This document shows, piece by piece, positions 21,206-31,772 of a stretch of 64,000 nt of DNA (its first letter is position 1; every line of letters starts with the position of its first letter). Source of the stretch: Selaginella moellendorffii (taxonomy: Eukaryota > Streptophyta > Lycopodiopsida > Selaginellales > Selaginellaceae); NCBI RefSeq assembly GCF_000143415.4, contig NW_003314348.1:288085-352084 (forward strand). The letters run 5' to 3'. The notes under the pieces were generated by a model. That model searched no databases, was not told the DNA's origin, and saw only the letters and a program-made list of their open reading frames with translations. A program made the position numbers and the translations under genes.

Positions 21206-24200
21206 TTTGGTATCGGAGCCTTTTCCTCAGTTCTAGCGAAGGATAGGGGCAGATTGCTGGGAGATGGCAAAGGCAGGGCGTAAGTGAACCCAGGTAGAGA
21301 CGGAACCTCCGCCAGAGCTGGAGCCTTCGGTCGAACAAGAGGCTATGGATGAGGAATCCTTGCATGAGGAGGACTCCAGTGAGGAAACTTCCAAACAGGA
21401 GTCTAATGGCGAGGTTCCGTCGTCCAAGGCTCAATTGGACGTTCTAGAAGGCCAATTAGCGCAGACCAATGCCCTGCTGGAGACTCTCGTACGCAAGCTA
21501 AAGCGTGACGAGAAGTGGAAGAAGTGGCCACTTGGGAAATGATGAAGGCGAGGATCCGCATGACTTACGTTCCTCCGAATGCTACCCTACATCTAAGGGA
21601 CGAGCTGAGTAGCCTGAAGCAGACCGGAACCATTCAGGAGTATGTGAATGGGTTTATGGCAAAGAGGATACTTGTCATGGACATGGGGGATATGGATGCG
21701 TTCCATGCCTTCATATCAGGTTTGCAAACCTGGGCTCGTGGTGAGGTGATGCGGTGGAACCCGACCAACTACAAGGAAGCGTTGGATGTGGCCATCAAGG
21801 TGCATTTCAACAATAACCTGCGAAAGGGGAACACGACGGGGTCGGGATCCATGTTTAGCAAAGGGGCCAAACCAAGGGGAACGTATAGCAGGGAGAAATT
21901 TAAGAAGAGTTTCTCTAAGAATGAGTCCTCAGGGTTCCGGAAAGGCAAATCCGGTAGCCAGCGAGTGAGTACGTGGGGGAGTCAAGCGAAAAGAGAAAAA
22001 CCCACGGATAAGAAGGTCAAGTCGTATAGCAGCGTGGGAAACAATGTATGCTACAATTGCGGTGAAGCGGGACACTTTTCGAGAGAATGTCCCTACCCGA
22101 AGAAGGCCAGAGCCAATATGGCCATCAAGTCGGGTGAAGTCCAAACTGAGGTATGTGATCCAGTCCCTAACTCAAAGTTACTCATTACACGAGCAACTTT
22201 GGTAGAGAGTCGTTCGCAACATCTACTAGCCCTCCGAGGGAAACTCAGAGGTAGCTTTTTTAAGATCCATATTGACACAGGTGCTTTGGATAATTTTGTG
22301 GCTGCAGACATAGTTCGGCAAGCCGGACTAATGGTGTAGCAGCTAGGTGAACCAAAGACTATAGAGTTTGTTCAAGGTAGCCAAAGCACCAATGAGGTAC
22401 TTCGACAAGCGAGAGTCGAAGTAGGGACATGGAAAGTAGACATGGATTTCACCGTGTTGGACATGGCGGGATTTGACATGATCTTCGGAATGGATTGGTT
22501 CAATCGGTTCGTGGTAGCCCTGCATGGACAAGGTAGGAACCTTGTGGTATTGGCAAATGCCCAAGGAAGAAGATCTAGGGTGGAGGCCTAGGATCTAAAG
22601 GTAGGGCAAAGCAAGGCCAAAGATTCCTACTTAAACCTGGTGTCCATAAGAGGACAACTCACTAAAGGAACTAAGGCAGCCTTTTTGTGCTTACTCTCGG
22701 TGAAAAGCGACAAAAAAACAGGAACGGAAGAAGTACCTTTAGTGATTCAGCGGGTGTTGGACCAATTCCAGAATACCATGCCAGAGGAGCTACCGGCGGG
22801 GTTGCCCCCCGCACGACCGATAGAACATAAGATTGATCTGGTCGAGGGTGCTGAGGTGGTGGTTCGTCCCCCCTATTGTTTGAACGAAAAAGAACTCAAG
22901 GAGCTCAAGTGCCAACTAGAGGAGTTGGTGGACAAAGGGTATATTAGGTTAAGCAAGTCGCCATATGGGGCACCGGTGTTATTTGTGAAAAAGAAAGATG
23001 GATCTATGCGCATGTGCATAGACTACCGGTTGCTCAACAAGTATACAAAGAAGAATAAATACCCTTTGCCAAGAATTGAGGACCTGTTTGATAGGTTGGG
23101 AAAGGCAAAATACTTCTCGAGGATTGACCTCAGGTCAGGATACTACCAGATCAGGGTAGCAGAGGAAGATGTCGAGAAGACAACCTGTCGAACCAGGTAT
23201 GGGAGCTTTGAGTTTCTGGTGATGCCCTTCGGGCTATGCAATGCGCCGGCAACGTTTTTGGCACTGGTGAACCACGTCTTCGTACCCTATCTGGATCACT
23301 TTGTGGTCATCTATATCGACGACATCCTGATCTATAGCAAGATGCTAGAGAAGCATGCCGAACACTTGGCAAAAGTGTTTGAGAAAATAAGGGAACACAA
23401 ACTGTATGCTAAAGAGAGCAAATGTGACTTTGCTCAACAAGAGGTAAAGTTTCTCAGGCATGTGGTGGGCCAAGACGGGCTCAAGGTGGACTCGGAGAAG
23501 GTCCAAGCGATCTAGGAATGGGAGCGACCATCGAATGTACATGAGTTGAGGGCGTTCTTGGGGCTATGCAACTACTACCGAAAGTTTATCAGACACTATT
23601 CGAGAGTAACCCTACCCTTAACGGACCAAACAGAAAAAGGGAAGATGGTATGGACAGCGGAATGCGAGGTGGCATTCGTCCACCTCAAAGGGAAGTTGAG
23701 GAAGGCTCCCGTATTGGCATTACCAGACTTTGGTAAGGACTTTGAGGTAGAAACGGATGCTTTGGACTTTGCATTGGGCGCAGTTTTGAAGCAAGACAAC
23801 CATCTAGTAGCGTTCTTCTCGAAGAAGTTGGACAAAGCTTAAAGGAAGTGGCCTGCCCACGAGAAGGAATTGTTTGCGGTGGTCAAGGCACTCAAGGAGT
23901 GGCAACACTACCTTGGGAGACACTTCAAGGTTTACATGGACAATGTGGCAACGAAACACTTTTTGTCACAACCCGACCTGAGAGGGAAACAGGGTCGGTG
24001 GGCCAATGCCTTGGTCGAGTTTGATTGTGAGATTCTGTACAAGCCTGGGAAGAGCAACATCATGGTAGATGCACTGAGTCGAAAAGCGAGCTTGAAGTTG
24101 GCGATATCTAGTGCGACAGCAACCTTTTGGGACGATGTGCGGAAAGCATATGAGAACGATGGTCTAGCACAAGAAGTGTTGCTGAGGAATCTAGAGGCAT

Positions 24201-24824
24201 GGGAAGCTCACCAGAGAGGTGGGCTGCCAACGGAAGAGAAAACGGGCTATGCAGAATGCAACAGACTCATCTATTACAAGGAAACAAGGGTGTATGTGCT
24301 AGAAAGGGAACTAAGGAAGGTAACCTTAGAAGAGTGTCATGACGGACCTCTTGCAGGACACAGCGGAGTGCCCAAGACGATGGGCTTACTCAAGAGGAAG
24401 TACCATTGGCCAGATATGGCTAAGGACGTCCAAAACTATGTAAAGACATGTCCAACATGTCAGCAGGTCAAAGCTGTGACTAAGGCTAGTGGGGCCTTGT
24501 TGCAAAGCATCCCAATTCCAGATCGTCAGTGGAAATGTCTTATGATGGACTTCATCACGGGACTCCCCCCAAGCGAGGGGTTTGATGCGATATTCGTGGT
24601 GGTGGACCGATTTTCGAAAATGGCACATTTCATACTCACCACAACGGAAGTGGATGCGGAAGGTGTGGTGAAGCTGTTCTTCGAACAAGTGGTTCGAGTG
24701 CGGGGAAGGCCGGAAGAGATTATCTCAGATCGAGATAAGATCTTCACTAGTAGGTTCTAGAGGACTCTCTTGGAACAGTATCGCACCAAGTTGAAATTCA
24801 GCACAACCTATCACCCACAGACAG

Positions 24825-24871
24825 GTATTGGGTATTAAGTCAAGTTTGATGGCACTAACACTTCTTGACAG
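24825..24871 (+). other. Intron-like insert 1 in the gypsy2 integrase
   Basis: 47 bp beginning GTATTG and ending TTGACAG, with a branch-point-like CACTAAC about 15 bases before the end. It interrupts the [10 protein letters not shown] motif between the first and second base of the Asp codon. The chromovirus at 6651-14021 has the same motif uninterrupted. The length is not a multiple of three, and removal restores the frame exactly. Confidence 0.65.
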
Positions 24872-25289
24872 ACGGACAAACGGAAAGGGTGAATAGGCAG
24901 CTGGAGGATTATTTGTGATGCTATGTCTCGGGAGACTAGACCAATTGGGTAAGTCATTTGGGACTTGCGAAAATGTGTTATAACAACTCACCACATTCGA
25001 GTATCGGGGTGAGTCCATGGGAAGTCATCAATGGGCGAGCTAATGAAGGTCCTGTGGAACTCGGTGTGGCCGAGTATCATGGAGAGCTACCCGCGGTGGA
25101 GGCATTCACGACAGAAAGATTCAACATTTGGAATCTAGTGAGGGATTCCGTGGAATGGGCTCAACAAAGGTAGACCAAGTACGCGAACTAGAAGTGCCGG
25201 GACGTAGAGTTCCAAGCTGGGGAGAAGGTGTGGCTAAACACCAAGAACCTCAGGCTACCAAGTGGGATCAGTCGAAAGTTGACCCAAAG

Positions 25290-25341
25290 GTAAAAATGCA
25301 TGTATTCCTGTAAATGAATTGATCTTGAGTTCCTTAAGCAG
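25290..25341 (+). other. Intron-like insert 2 in the gypsy2 integrase tail
   Basis: 52 bp with donor AAAG/GTAAAA and acceptor AAGCAG/G. It separates SRKLTQ from RFAGPYEI, which are contiguous in family relatives (compare [14 protein letters not shown] in the chromovirus). Removal rejoins the frame at an Arg codon. No clear CTAAC branch site, but TTGAT is present. Confidence 0.62.
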
Positions 25342-25660
25342 GTTCGCGGGGCCTTATGAGATTGAGGCACGAATCGGTAAAGTGGCTTACTAACTCCAAC
25401 TTCCTTGAGAGATGGGGAAGATGCACCCAGTGTTCCACGTGAACTTACTCAAGCCGTACTTTGAGGATCCGCTTTGCAAGGACCAAGTAAGACCTTTACC
25501 TGAGGTCATCCAAGGGGAAGAGGAATACGAAGTCGAGGCCATCCTCAATGCGCGTAAGAGCAAGCGACAAGGATGCGAGGTGAGAGAGTTCCATGTGAAG
25601 TGGAAAGGATTTCCACACTGCGAAGCAACATGGGAATCAGAGGAGAACCTAGCGATCTAG

Positions 25661-26115
25661 TGGAGGAATTTCTGCAAGGTAGAACTCTATGTACTTATGC
25701 AAAGTTCAATTAAAGTATCAATTTGTAAAGTTGAGCAATGGCATATGTTGGGACCCGAAGGCGCACCGAAGGTAAGCTAATTAGTATGGGTTAGCTAGGT
25801 CAACCAGGCATTAGGGCACTACGCTCGACTCCCCGTGGGGATGTCGAATCCGTAGACGTATTCTATGGAGGTTGGGTTCGAGTCCCAACCCCCTAGTAAA
25901 GCAAGGCTAGGTTCAAGTCCCGACCCCATACTAGGGCGTGGTGAGGTGAGGGGTATAGGGACACCTATACTCCGTTGGCATGGGCTCTTGGCCGGGGAGG
26001 CTAACTTAGGCACACCGCTAAGTGGGGGGATGCCCCCGGAGACATGGTCAACAAGTTGTAGGATAAAAAGAGACGTTCGATGTGGGCATCGAACTTCTTC
26101 GATTGGTGGTGGAAT
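25661..26115 (+). mobile_element. Gypsy2 3' non-coding internal region
   Basis: No ORF. It holds the hairpin HP3 (25849-25869, TCCGTAG with CTATGGA) abutting the T-arm-like HP4 (25870-25890), and a CTTAG/CTAAG hairpin followed by GGGGGATGCCCCC (about 25994-26039). The order matches family A internal sequence 180-400. It ends in a purine tract (GATTGGTGGTGGAAT) before LTR-C. Confidence 0.8.
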
Positions 26116-27258
26116 TGTAAGGAACCGACTCACTGAAGTGTCGTAGGCTAAAGGATCCCCAAAAGCATGACCGAAATGACAAAGAGTTCATTGGATGGGA
26201 CCGAGTCGAAGATCGAGTCCAAGACCAACTCTGAGACCGAGTTCGAGATAGAGTCCGGGATCGAGTCTGAGGTCGAATCGGAGACCGACTTCGAGACCGA
26301 CTTCGAGACAGAGTCTGAGATCCAAATCGGGTCTGAGACCAAGTCTGAGGTCGAGTCTGAGGTTGAGTCCGAGATTGGGTCCAAGATCGAGTCCGAGATC
26401 GAGTCCGAGACCGAGTTCGAAGTCGGGTCCGAGATCAAGTCCGAGATCGAATCTGAGACTAAGTCCAAATACTAATATGGGTCAAGGGGTGAAAGCCCAA
26501 AGTGTGCGTCTCCTAGGGGGGGGCTGTAGGGGGTTCCAAAAGTATAGTAGGGATAGTGAGGTCCAGGAATCAGTCTTGAAGGAACTCTCCAGTGGTGCTT
26601 CCAAACTGACTTGAGGTTGAGACTGGGGCCAAGGGGCCTTGGGTGGGAGTGAGCATGGGCTTGGGTGGTGCCGGAGTGGCCACCCAGGGAAGTGCTCAAG
26701 AGCAGCTCCCACTCCCGAAAGGGAAACCGACTGCGGTGCTCCTGGTTCATGTGGAGTGGTGCCCCACTTGAGTACCTTGTGGCTCATTGGTCCTCGCCCT
26801 TCTTAGGGGCTTGGGCCTTCCCTTCGGGATGGAAGTGGGGGGGTAGAGGTACCCATACTGGGCTGTTAGGCCACGGTGTTTCGCCCCGACGTCCCGAAGT
26901 AAGTGCTGCACCCAAGGCTTGGGATTTAGAGGGTCCCATGAACAAGTCTTGTTGTACCAAGGGGTGTTAGGAACATGGAGGCTTGGTGTGCTTGGCTACT
27001 TGTGCCTGCGGGGAGTGTAGCCGAACCTTAAGTCTAGTCTAACCCGGGGAGGGGGATTGGGAGAGATTTGGGAATCCGTAGATGAATGGCTAACACTCCG
27101 TTGCTCGTGCAATGAATAGTTGAAACCAAGTAGGACCAAGTAGGAGCTGGTACAATAGGTGGGAACCTTGGCGAGGGAACTTAGCACAAGCCAAGGTAGT
27201 GTTGGTCGGATAGACGAGGTAAGCTTGCAAATTGGAAAGGAAAAATTTGTGGCTTACA
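26116..27258 (+). repeat. LTR-C, full length (gypsy2 3' LTR)
   Basis: 1143 bp from TGTAAGGAACC to GTGGCTTACA. The left part is a GAGTCC/GAGACC-type repeat array (26205-26470). Then come the GTGAAAGCCCAAAGTG box (26489), a G run, and the TTCCAAAAGTATAGTAGGG box (26534-26552). The right 740 bp recurs at 20094-20831, and in decayed form at 50209-50860. To its right family A internal sequence begins with no visible TSD, so a rearrangement lies at this junction. Confidence 0.85.
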
Positions 27259-28923
27259 GGTAATAGATAAGGCCCAAGGGACTAAGTCCTTAGCGAATGA
27301 TGGATAGAAGGTGCTATCCAAATGTCCAAGGTTGCAAAAACGGGAGAAGTCCGTCTACCCGAATTGAACAAAGCCAAAAATGGAATTTTGGCAGAGCTAG
27401 TGATGGGCATATAATGGCCCATATATAGCAATATTAATCTTGGTGTATGCGATTATAAAGTGAGCATACCCGGATTGAGGAACTACTCCCTAGGCTATCG
27501 GGTAGGTTCATCCCCAAGAATATTTGCTAAGGCATGGTAGAAAGTGCAAAGCTATCCTCCTGGTCTAGGGCCGAAAGAAACATGTGAGGGCAAAAGGCAA
27601 GTAGTAAAGGGATAGAACTAAACTATAAGAAGCGAAGGGCATAACCTAGGGTGGTTATGCAAGGTGGGAGTGGAGAATCAAATGGGTGCTTGAGTGTGTT
27701 ACTACTAGCAACCGTGATGCTATGGAGAGTCTAAAGTATAGAATTGTCCATGCTAGACCATATGGCAATTGAAAAGCTTGCGAAAGGAGAGGCCCTAACA
27801 AACTAAGGGATAGAGTTCCTTCAAGGTTCCCAAAGATAATTCTAGCTAATGTAGTACTTAGAAAGCCAAGTGTAAATGGTTCATAAAATGTGCAAAATCA
27901 AAGTGGCACAGCAAAAGTGTGTTCTTAAAGTTTGCTATAAGGAAATGCTATCAAGGTTAGGGAAGTAATTCCCGAGTGTTCAAAGGGATGACTTTGAATG
28001 AATGTCGATGGTCAAGGACTTTCACGCTTATGCATGAAACCATGTTACATTGGTTGGATGACTTGTTAAGCGAGAGTGGCAAGTCAGGGGAACAAATCCC
28101 CTAGTTGAAGGTGCTAACTTCAAAAGGGGTGGCCTATAGGGCCGAGCATAGAGGAGTTCATGCATGATCACAGACTTGTCAAGTGAGAGGACTTGGCAGT
28201 GCAGAGCAACTAGGTTCCTAAGCTGTGATCTATAGCCCGCTTTAAGTACATGTTGGTGCACTAGCGTGGGGAGTCACGCTAGGCATCCAGGGTGATGCCG
28301 TCTGTAGATGCATATACGGAGGTTAGGTTCGAGTCCCAACCTTCTAATGCTTGGGTTCGAGTCCCAAATCACTAGGGCGTGGTGATGGTTTGGAATATGA
28401 GGACACTTATATTTCGGTGGACATATACTCTCAATGAGTAGATTGGCTTGGGCACACCGCCAAGCGGGGGATGCCCCGGAGTCGTGATGCACGATTAAAT
28501 TGCTTAGTGTGGCTCGGCATATCTAACTTGAACATTTGGTGCGAGTGGCACCAAGGACGTGGTGAATGAGATGGGGACACCCAGTCTTAATTGCTATAGA
28601 CCCTTAGCTGGAAGGGCTAGCTTGGGTGCACCGCCAAGTGTGGAGGATGTTCCTGGGGTAATGGTGAACAACTTAAAAGTCTGGAAGACCTAATGCCTAT
28701 TGACAAACCTGTTAAGGTGCCAAGGTGTGATCACTAGGTGATCTTATGGCTAAAACAAGGATAAAGTCCTTGTGAGGTTAAGGGATAAAGTTCCTAATTC
28801 ATAATGTTAGTTTGAACTATTGATGATGGTGTGGCTTGGTCAAGGTGACCAAGTGGGAAGAACACCTAAAGGAAATCATTTGTGACTATGCGATGTCATA
28901 GTGAGTCCGAAGAAAGTAGTCTC
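27259..28923 (+). mobile_element. Family A internal region, copy 3 (left part)
   Basis: Matches 33215-34845 and 1-840. It lacks the 5' portion of the internal region, being fused directly to LTR-C at 27258. It includes a hairpin chain at 28261-28367 in which HP1 carries an A:T pair where copy 1 has G:C. Non-coding. Interrupted by a LINE at 28924. Confidence 0.85.
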
Positions 28924-29933
28924 GATGCGAGTAGTCCTGAGTGAGTAGATGCGTGGAATGGTTTGATGGTGAACAGGGAATTTGAGAGAGAAGAAATCCC
29001 ACGACTGTGGCAAAAGTGGATCGCGCTAGGAGTGGAGGCGGACCAGGTGATTGACAACACTGTGGCGTTCTGGAAACTACCGATCCAAGAAAAATCAAAG
29101 GTAACCTCTTGGCTCGTGGTGACGAATGGGCTGCCAGTAGGCCAGCGGTTTCAAGCGGAGAATGCTTGCAGGTGTTCGGACTGTGGGGAACTGGAGACGG
29201 TCACACACATCCTCTGGGATTGTGACGTGGCCAAGGAGACGTGGCGGCAGGTAGCAAAAGCGACGAGGGAACTAGGGGACAAGCAGGACTTCAAAATTCG
29301 AGAAGGGGATGTCACCCAATGGTTTCCAGAGACAAGGGGACCATGCACAGGAGCAGCTTGGCGGAGGATCTGGTGTTGGGGACGCTCAGGATGGGGCACT
29401 CAAGTTAGGTGGGATGCGGTAGGTGCCGAAGTTGGGACCACAGTGTGGGAGGCCCTTGGACGGGAGAGATGGGAGGTATGGCGGGCTTCCAGGGTACAGG
29501 CACTTTGGGAGGCTCGGAACCGCAACCACTTCGAAGGGCAGTGCAGTCGGATTTCAGCAATCATGGCAAATTGGTGGAGGCTCACACTGGCTGCTATCCG
29601 CTTGAGGGATACGCTGCTTCAGGAGCATGGAAAAAATAGGGAGGCGCTCACAGCTTGGCGACGACTATGGACTCCGTGCTACGGAACTGAACACAAGGGA
29701 GAGGTCAAGTGGAAATGGAGACCTTCGGACACGGTAACAAAGGAGGCTCGACGTGGCAATCTGGCACTGGATGCACTGCGGAGGCAACGACCACAGCAGC
29801 CACGATTGGAGGGCAGCGGTCACTATTAGGTGGAGAATTGCAGGACAGCGTAGTTGAGTGAACAGCACTAAGGGATCCTTTGTTTTTTGTATCAGTCCCT
29901 AAGGGACTTGGAGAAATGTACATACATGTTGCA
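28924..29933 (+). mobile_element. 5'-truncated LINE (non-LTR retrotransposon)
   Basis: A 1010-bp insert flanked by a perfect 17-bp target-site duplication: the bases at 28907-28923 are repeated at 29934-29950. The long TSD and loss of everything upstream of the ORF2 C-terminus are typical of target-primed reverse transcription. The 3' end is AAATGTACATACATGTTGCA with no clear poly(A). Confidence 0.9.
28963..29829 (+). pseudogene. LINE ORF2 C-terminal fragment with zf-RVT domain
   Basis: 288-codon open frame. Near residues 40-85 it shows the zinc-binding region found after plant LINE reverse transcriptases (VTSWLVVTNGLPVGQRF, CRCSDCGELETVTHILWDC). The rest is a Trp/Arg-rich tail (WRRIW, WEARNRNHFEG). 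The endonuclease and polymerase domains are missing, so it cannot act by itself. An upstream in-frame stop near 28940 shows the frame is only a remnant. Confidence 0.82.
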
Positions 29934-29950
29934 CCGAAGAAAGTAGTCTC

Positions 29951-30540
29951 TATATAAGAGACCATGGGAGGGTCACAAAGTTGGGCCAGGGATAGAGCCC
30001 ACAATAGAAAATCCTAAAGAGATGTATTAGGGGTGAACACCTTCTGGACTTCTGGATACCTCGAGAATAAAGGTAGTGATACAATATTGCTAGGTGCAAC
30101 AATCAAGGATAGGAGCAAAAGACTAGTGGCTAAAAAAAGAGCCATGGGAATCATGGGAAAGAATCCAAAACGCAAAGTTATGCCAAGAACACTATTGTTT
30201 TGGGTGCTAACGAATTATGGGAAAGGCAATGTGTTTCCAAGGATGGATTCCCAATTGTTTCGATTTGGCGAAAGTGGAAGTTCCAAGGTAGGGAGCGGTA
30301 AAGTAGCCAAATGATAGGGACGTGAACAGCCCTAACACGAATTAGGATAATTGGAACTTGGTGCTAGAGGTTGCACAAAATGGAAAGAGGATGATGGGGC
30401 TGTCAAATAGAGAACTTCCAAAGATGGGGAAGTCGAATTGCACAATATGTGCAATGCAAAGTGTCAGAAACACTTAAGAAATTGACTCTGACAAGTCAAA
30501 TTTAAAAGTTCCAAAATACAAGTTTATATCAATGGGAACT
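29951..30540 (+). mobile_element. Family A internal region, copy 3 (right part)
   Basis: Continues copy 3 after the LINE. It ends at ATCAATGGGAACT, where a deletion has removed the last part of the internal region, the PPT and the first part of the next LTR (compare 35460-36180). Confidence 0.85.
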
Positions 30541-31772
30541 GAGATGGAGTCCGAGATGGAGTCCGAGATGGACCGAGACGGAGTCTGAGATGGACCCGAG
30601 ATGGAGTCCGAAGTCAAGACCAAGACCGGGACCGAGACCGAGACCAGGACCAAGATCGAGACTGGGACCAAGACCGAGACCGAGGCCAAGGCCGAGACCG
30701 AGCCCAAGCCCAAGTCCGAATCTGAGTCCGAGTCCGAGTCTGAGTTTGAGTTTGAGTCCGAGTCCGAATCCGAGTTTGAGTCTGAGAGGGTGAAAGCTCA
30801 AAGCGTTCATCTCCCAGACCTTGGGGGGTTTGGTAAGCTCCAAAAGTATAGTGAGGGGGAGGACTGTAGTGGAGCCAGTTTGGCCAGGAAAGGCCAGTTT
30901 GGCCCAGAAAGGCTGTACCCAGTTTTGGGTGATGAGTTGCCCACTAGGAAGTCCAAGATTAGAGTGAACTCGAACCGACAAGTTTGGTGAAGTGTTCAAG
31001 AGCCGGCTCTAGTTCCCCTGGGAGATCGATTGGCCGATGCTCCCAGTCCAAGTGTGTGGCACTACCTACTTGGATACCTGGTGTGGCTCAATGGAACCTC
31101 GCTCTAAGCCCATAGCTAGAGCACCTAAAGGCAGAAGGCGAGGAGAGTACCCATGAGGCCTGCGTAGGGCCACGGTGTTCCAAAAATGTTGCCCCAAGGT
31201 TCCAGACTATGAAAAGGAAGAGAAGCTGTCCTATAGTGTAGAGATCAAGGATACGGTCATGTGAGGAGGAAGTCCCAGGGGATCGTGGGACTTAGTGGTC
31301 GAGCCTATGGGCCTTGATCCAGTGGCAGTGTTGGCAAACACGGCCATGGGCAAAAAGGGACTTGGTGGGGACTAGAAAAAGGATATTGGGGAAGGCGAAC
31401 CCCCATGTCTGTGGGCATCCTAAGGATGCTAAGGAGTGGATCGGGGATGATCACTCATGGATGGATGGCTTAGTCTTTGAGAGATGGGATTGTGATGTAG
31501 GTGGTGTTAGACCACCGGTGTGACCAAGGTGAAGGGGCATGGCCTTAGCGTAACGGGCTGATATGTCGGTGGTACCTTGGGGTGTCAGTCTTGGGATCGG
31601 ACAAGTGGAGCACTTGGACCAAGTGCAAAGGTTGAGTGGCGGGGATGCCATTCTCGGGGCTAGCAAGCCCAAGTCCAAAATAATACTTATGGAGGTTGTG
31701 AGTGAGACTCCTTCAAGTGGTCGGAGGTGTGGTTAAATGACTAAAGTAGAATGGAAAAATTAGTCGCTTATA
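30541..31772 (+). repeat. Family A LTR, 5'-truncated, acting as 5' LTR of copy 4
   Basis: Begins inside the GAGATGGAGTCC array and ends CGCTTATA (mutated from CTTACA). It is followed directly by the PBS ACTTGGTATCAGAGC. One LTR thus serves as the end of copy 3 and the start of copy 4. Confidence 0.87.

Larger units (their letters stand above)
21264..25660 (+). pseudogene. Gypsy2 gag-pol, decayed, with a chromodomain and two intron-like inserts
   Basis: Recognisable in order: gag N-terminus from the ATG at 21264 (stop at codon 8); a deletion near 21530 that removes the middle of gag; gag C-terminus with zinc knuckle CYNCGEAGHFSREC (about 22050-22092); protease IDTGA (22271); RT with YIDD (23312-23323); RNase H (about 23720-24085); integrase HHCC (about 24332-24470) and core; chromodomain (about 25529-25655, YEVEAILNAR, FHVKWKGFP, TWES). 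At least ten in-frame stops interrupt it. Most look like CAG, CAA, CGA or TGG codons hit by a C-to-T or G-to-A transition. At 24825-24871 (47 bp) and 25290-25341 (52 bp) there are GT...AG inserts whose removal rejoins the frame. Confidence 0.9.
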
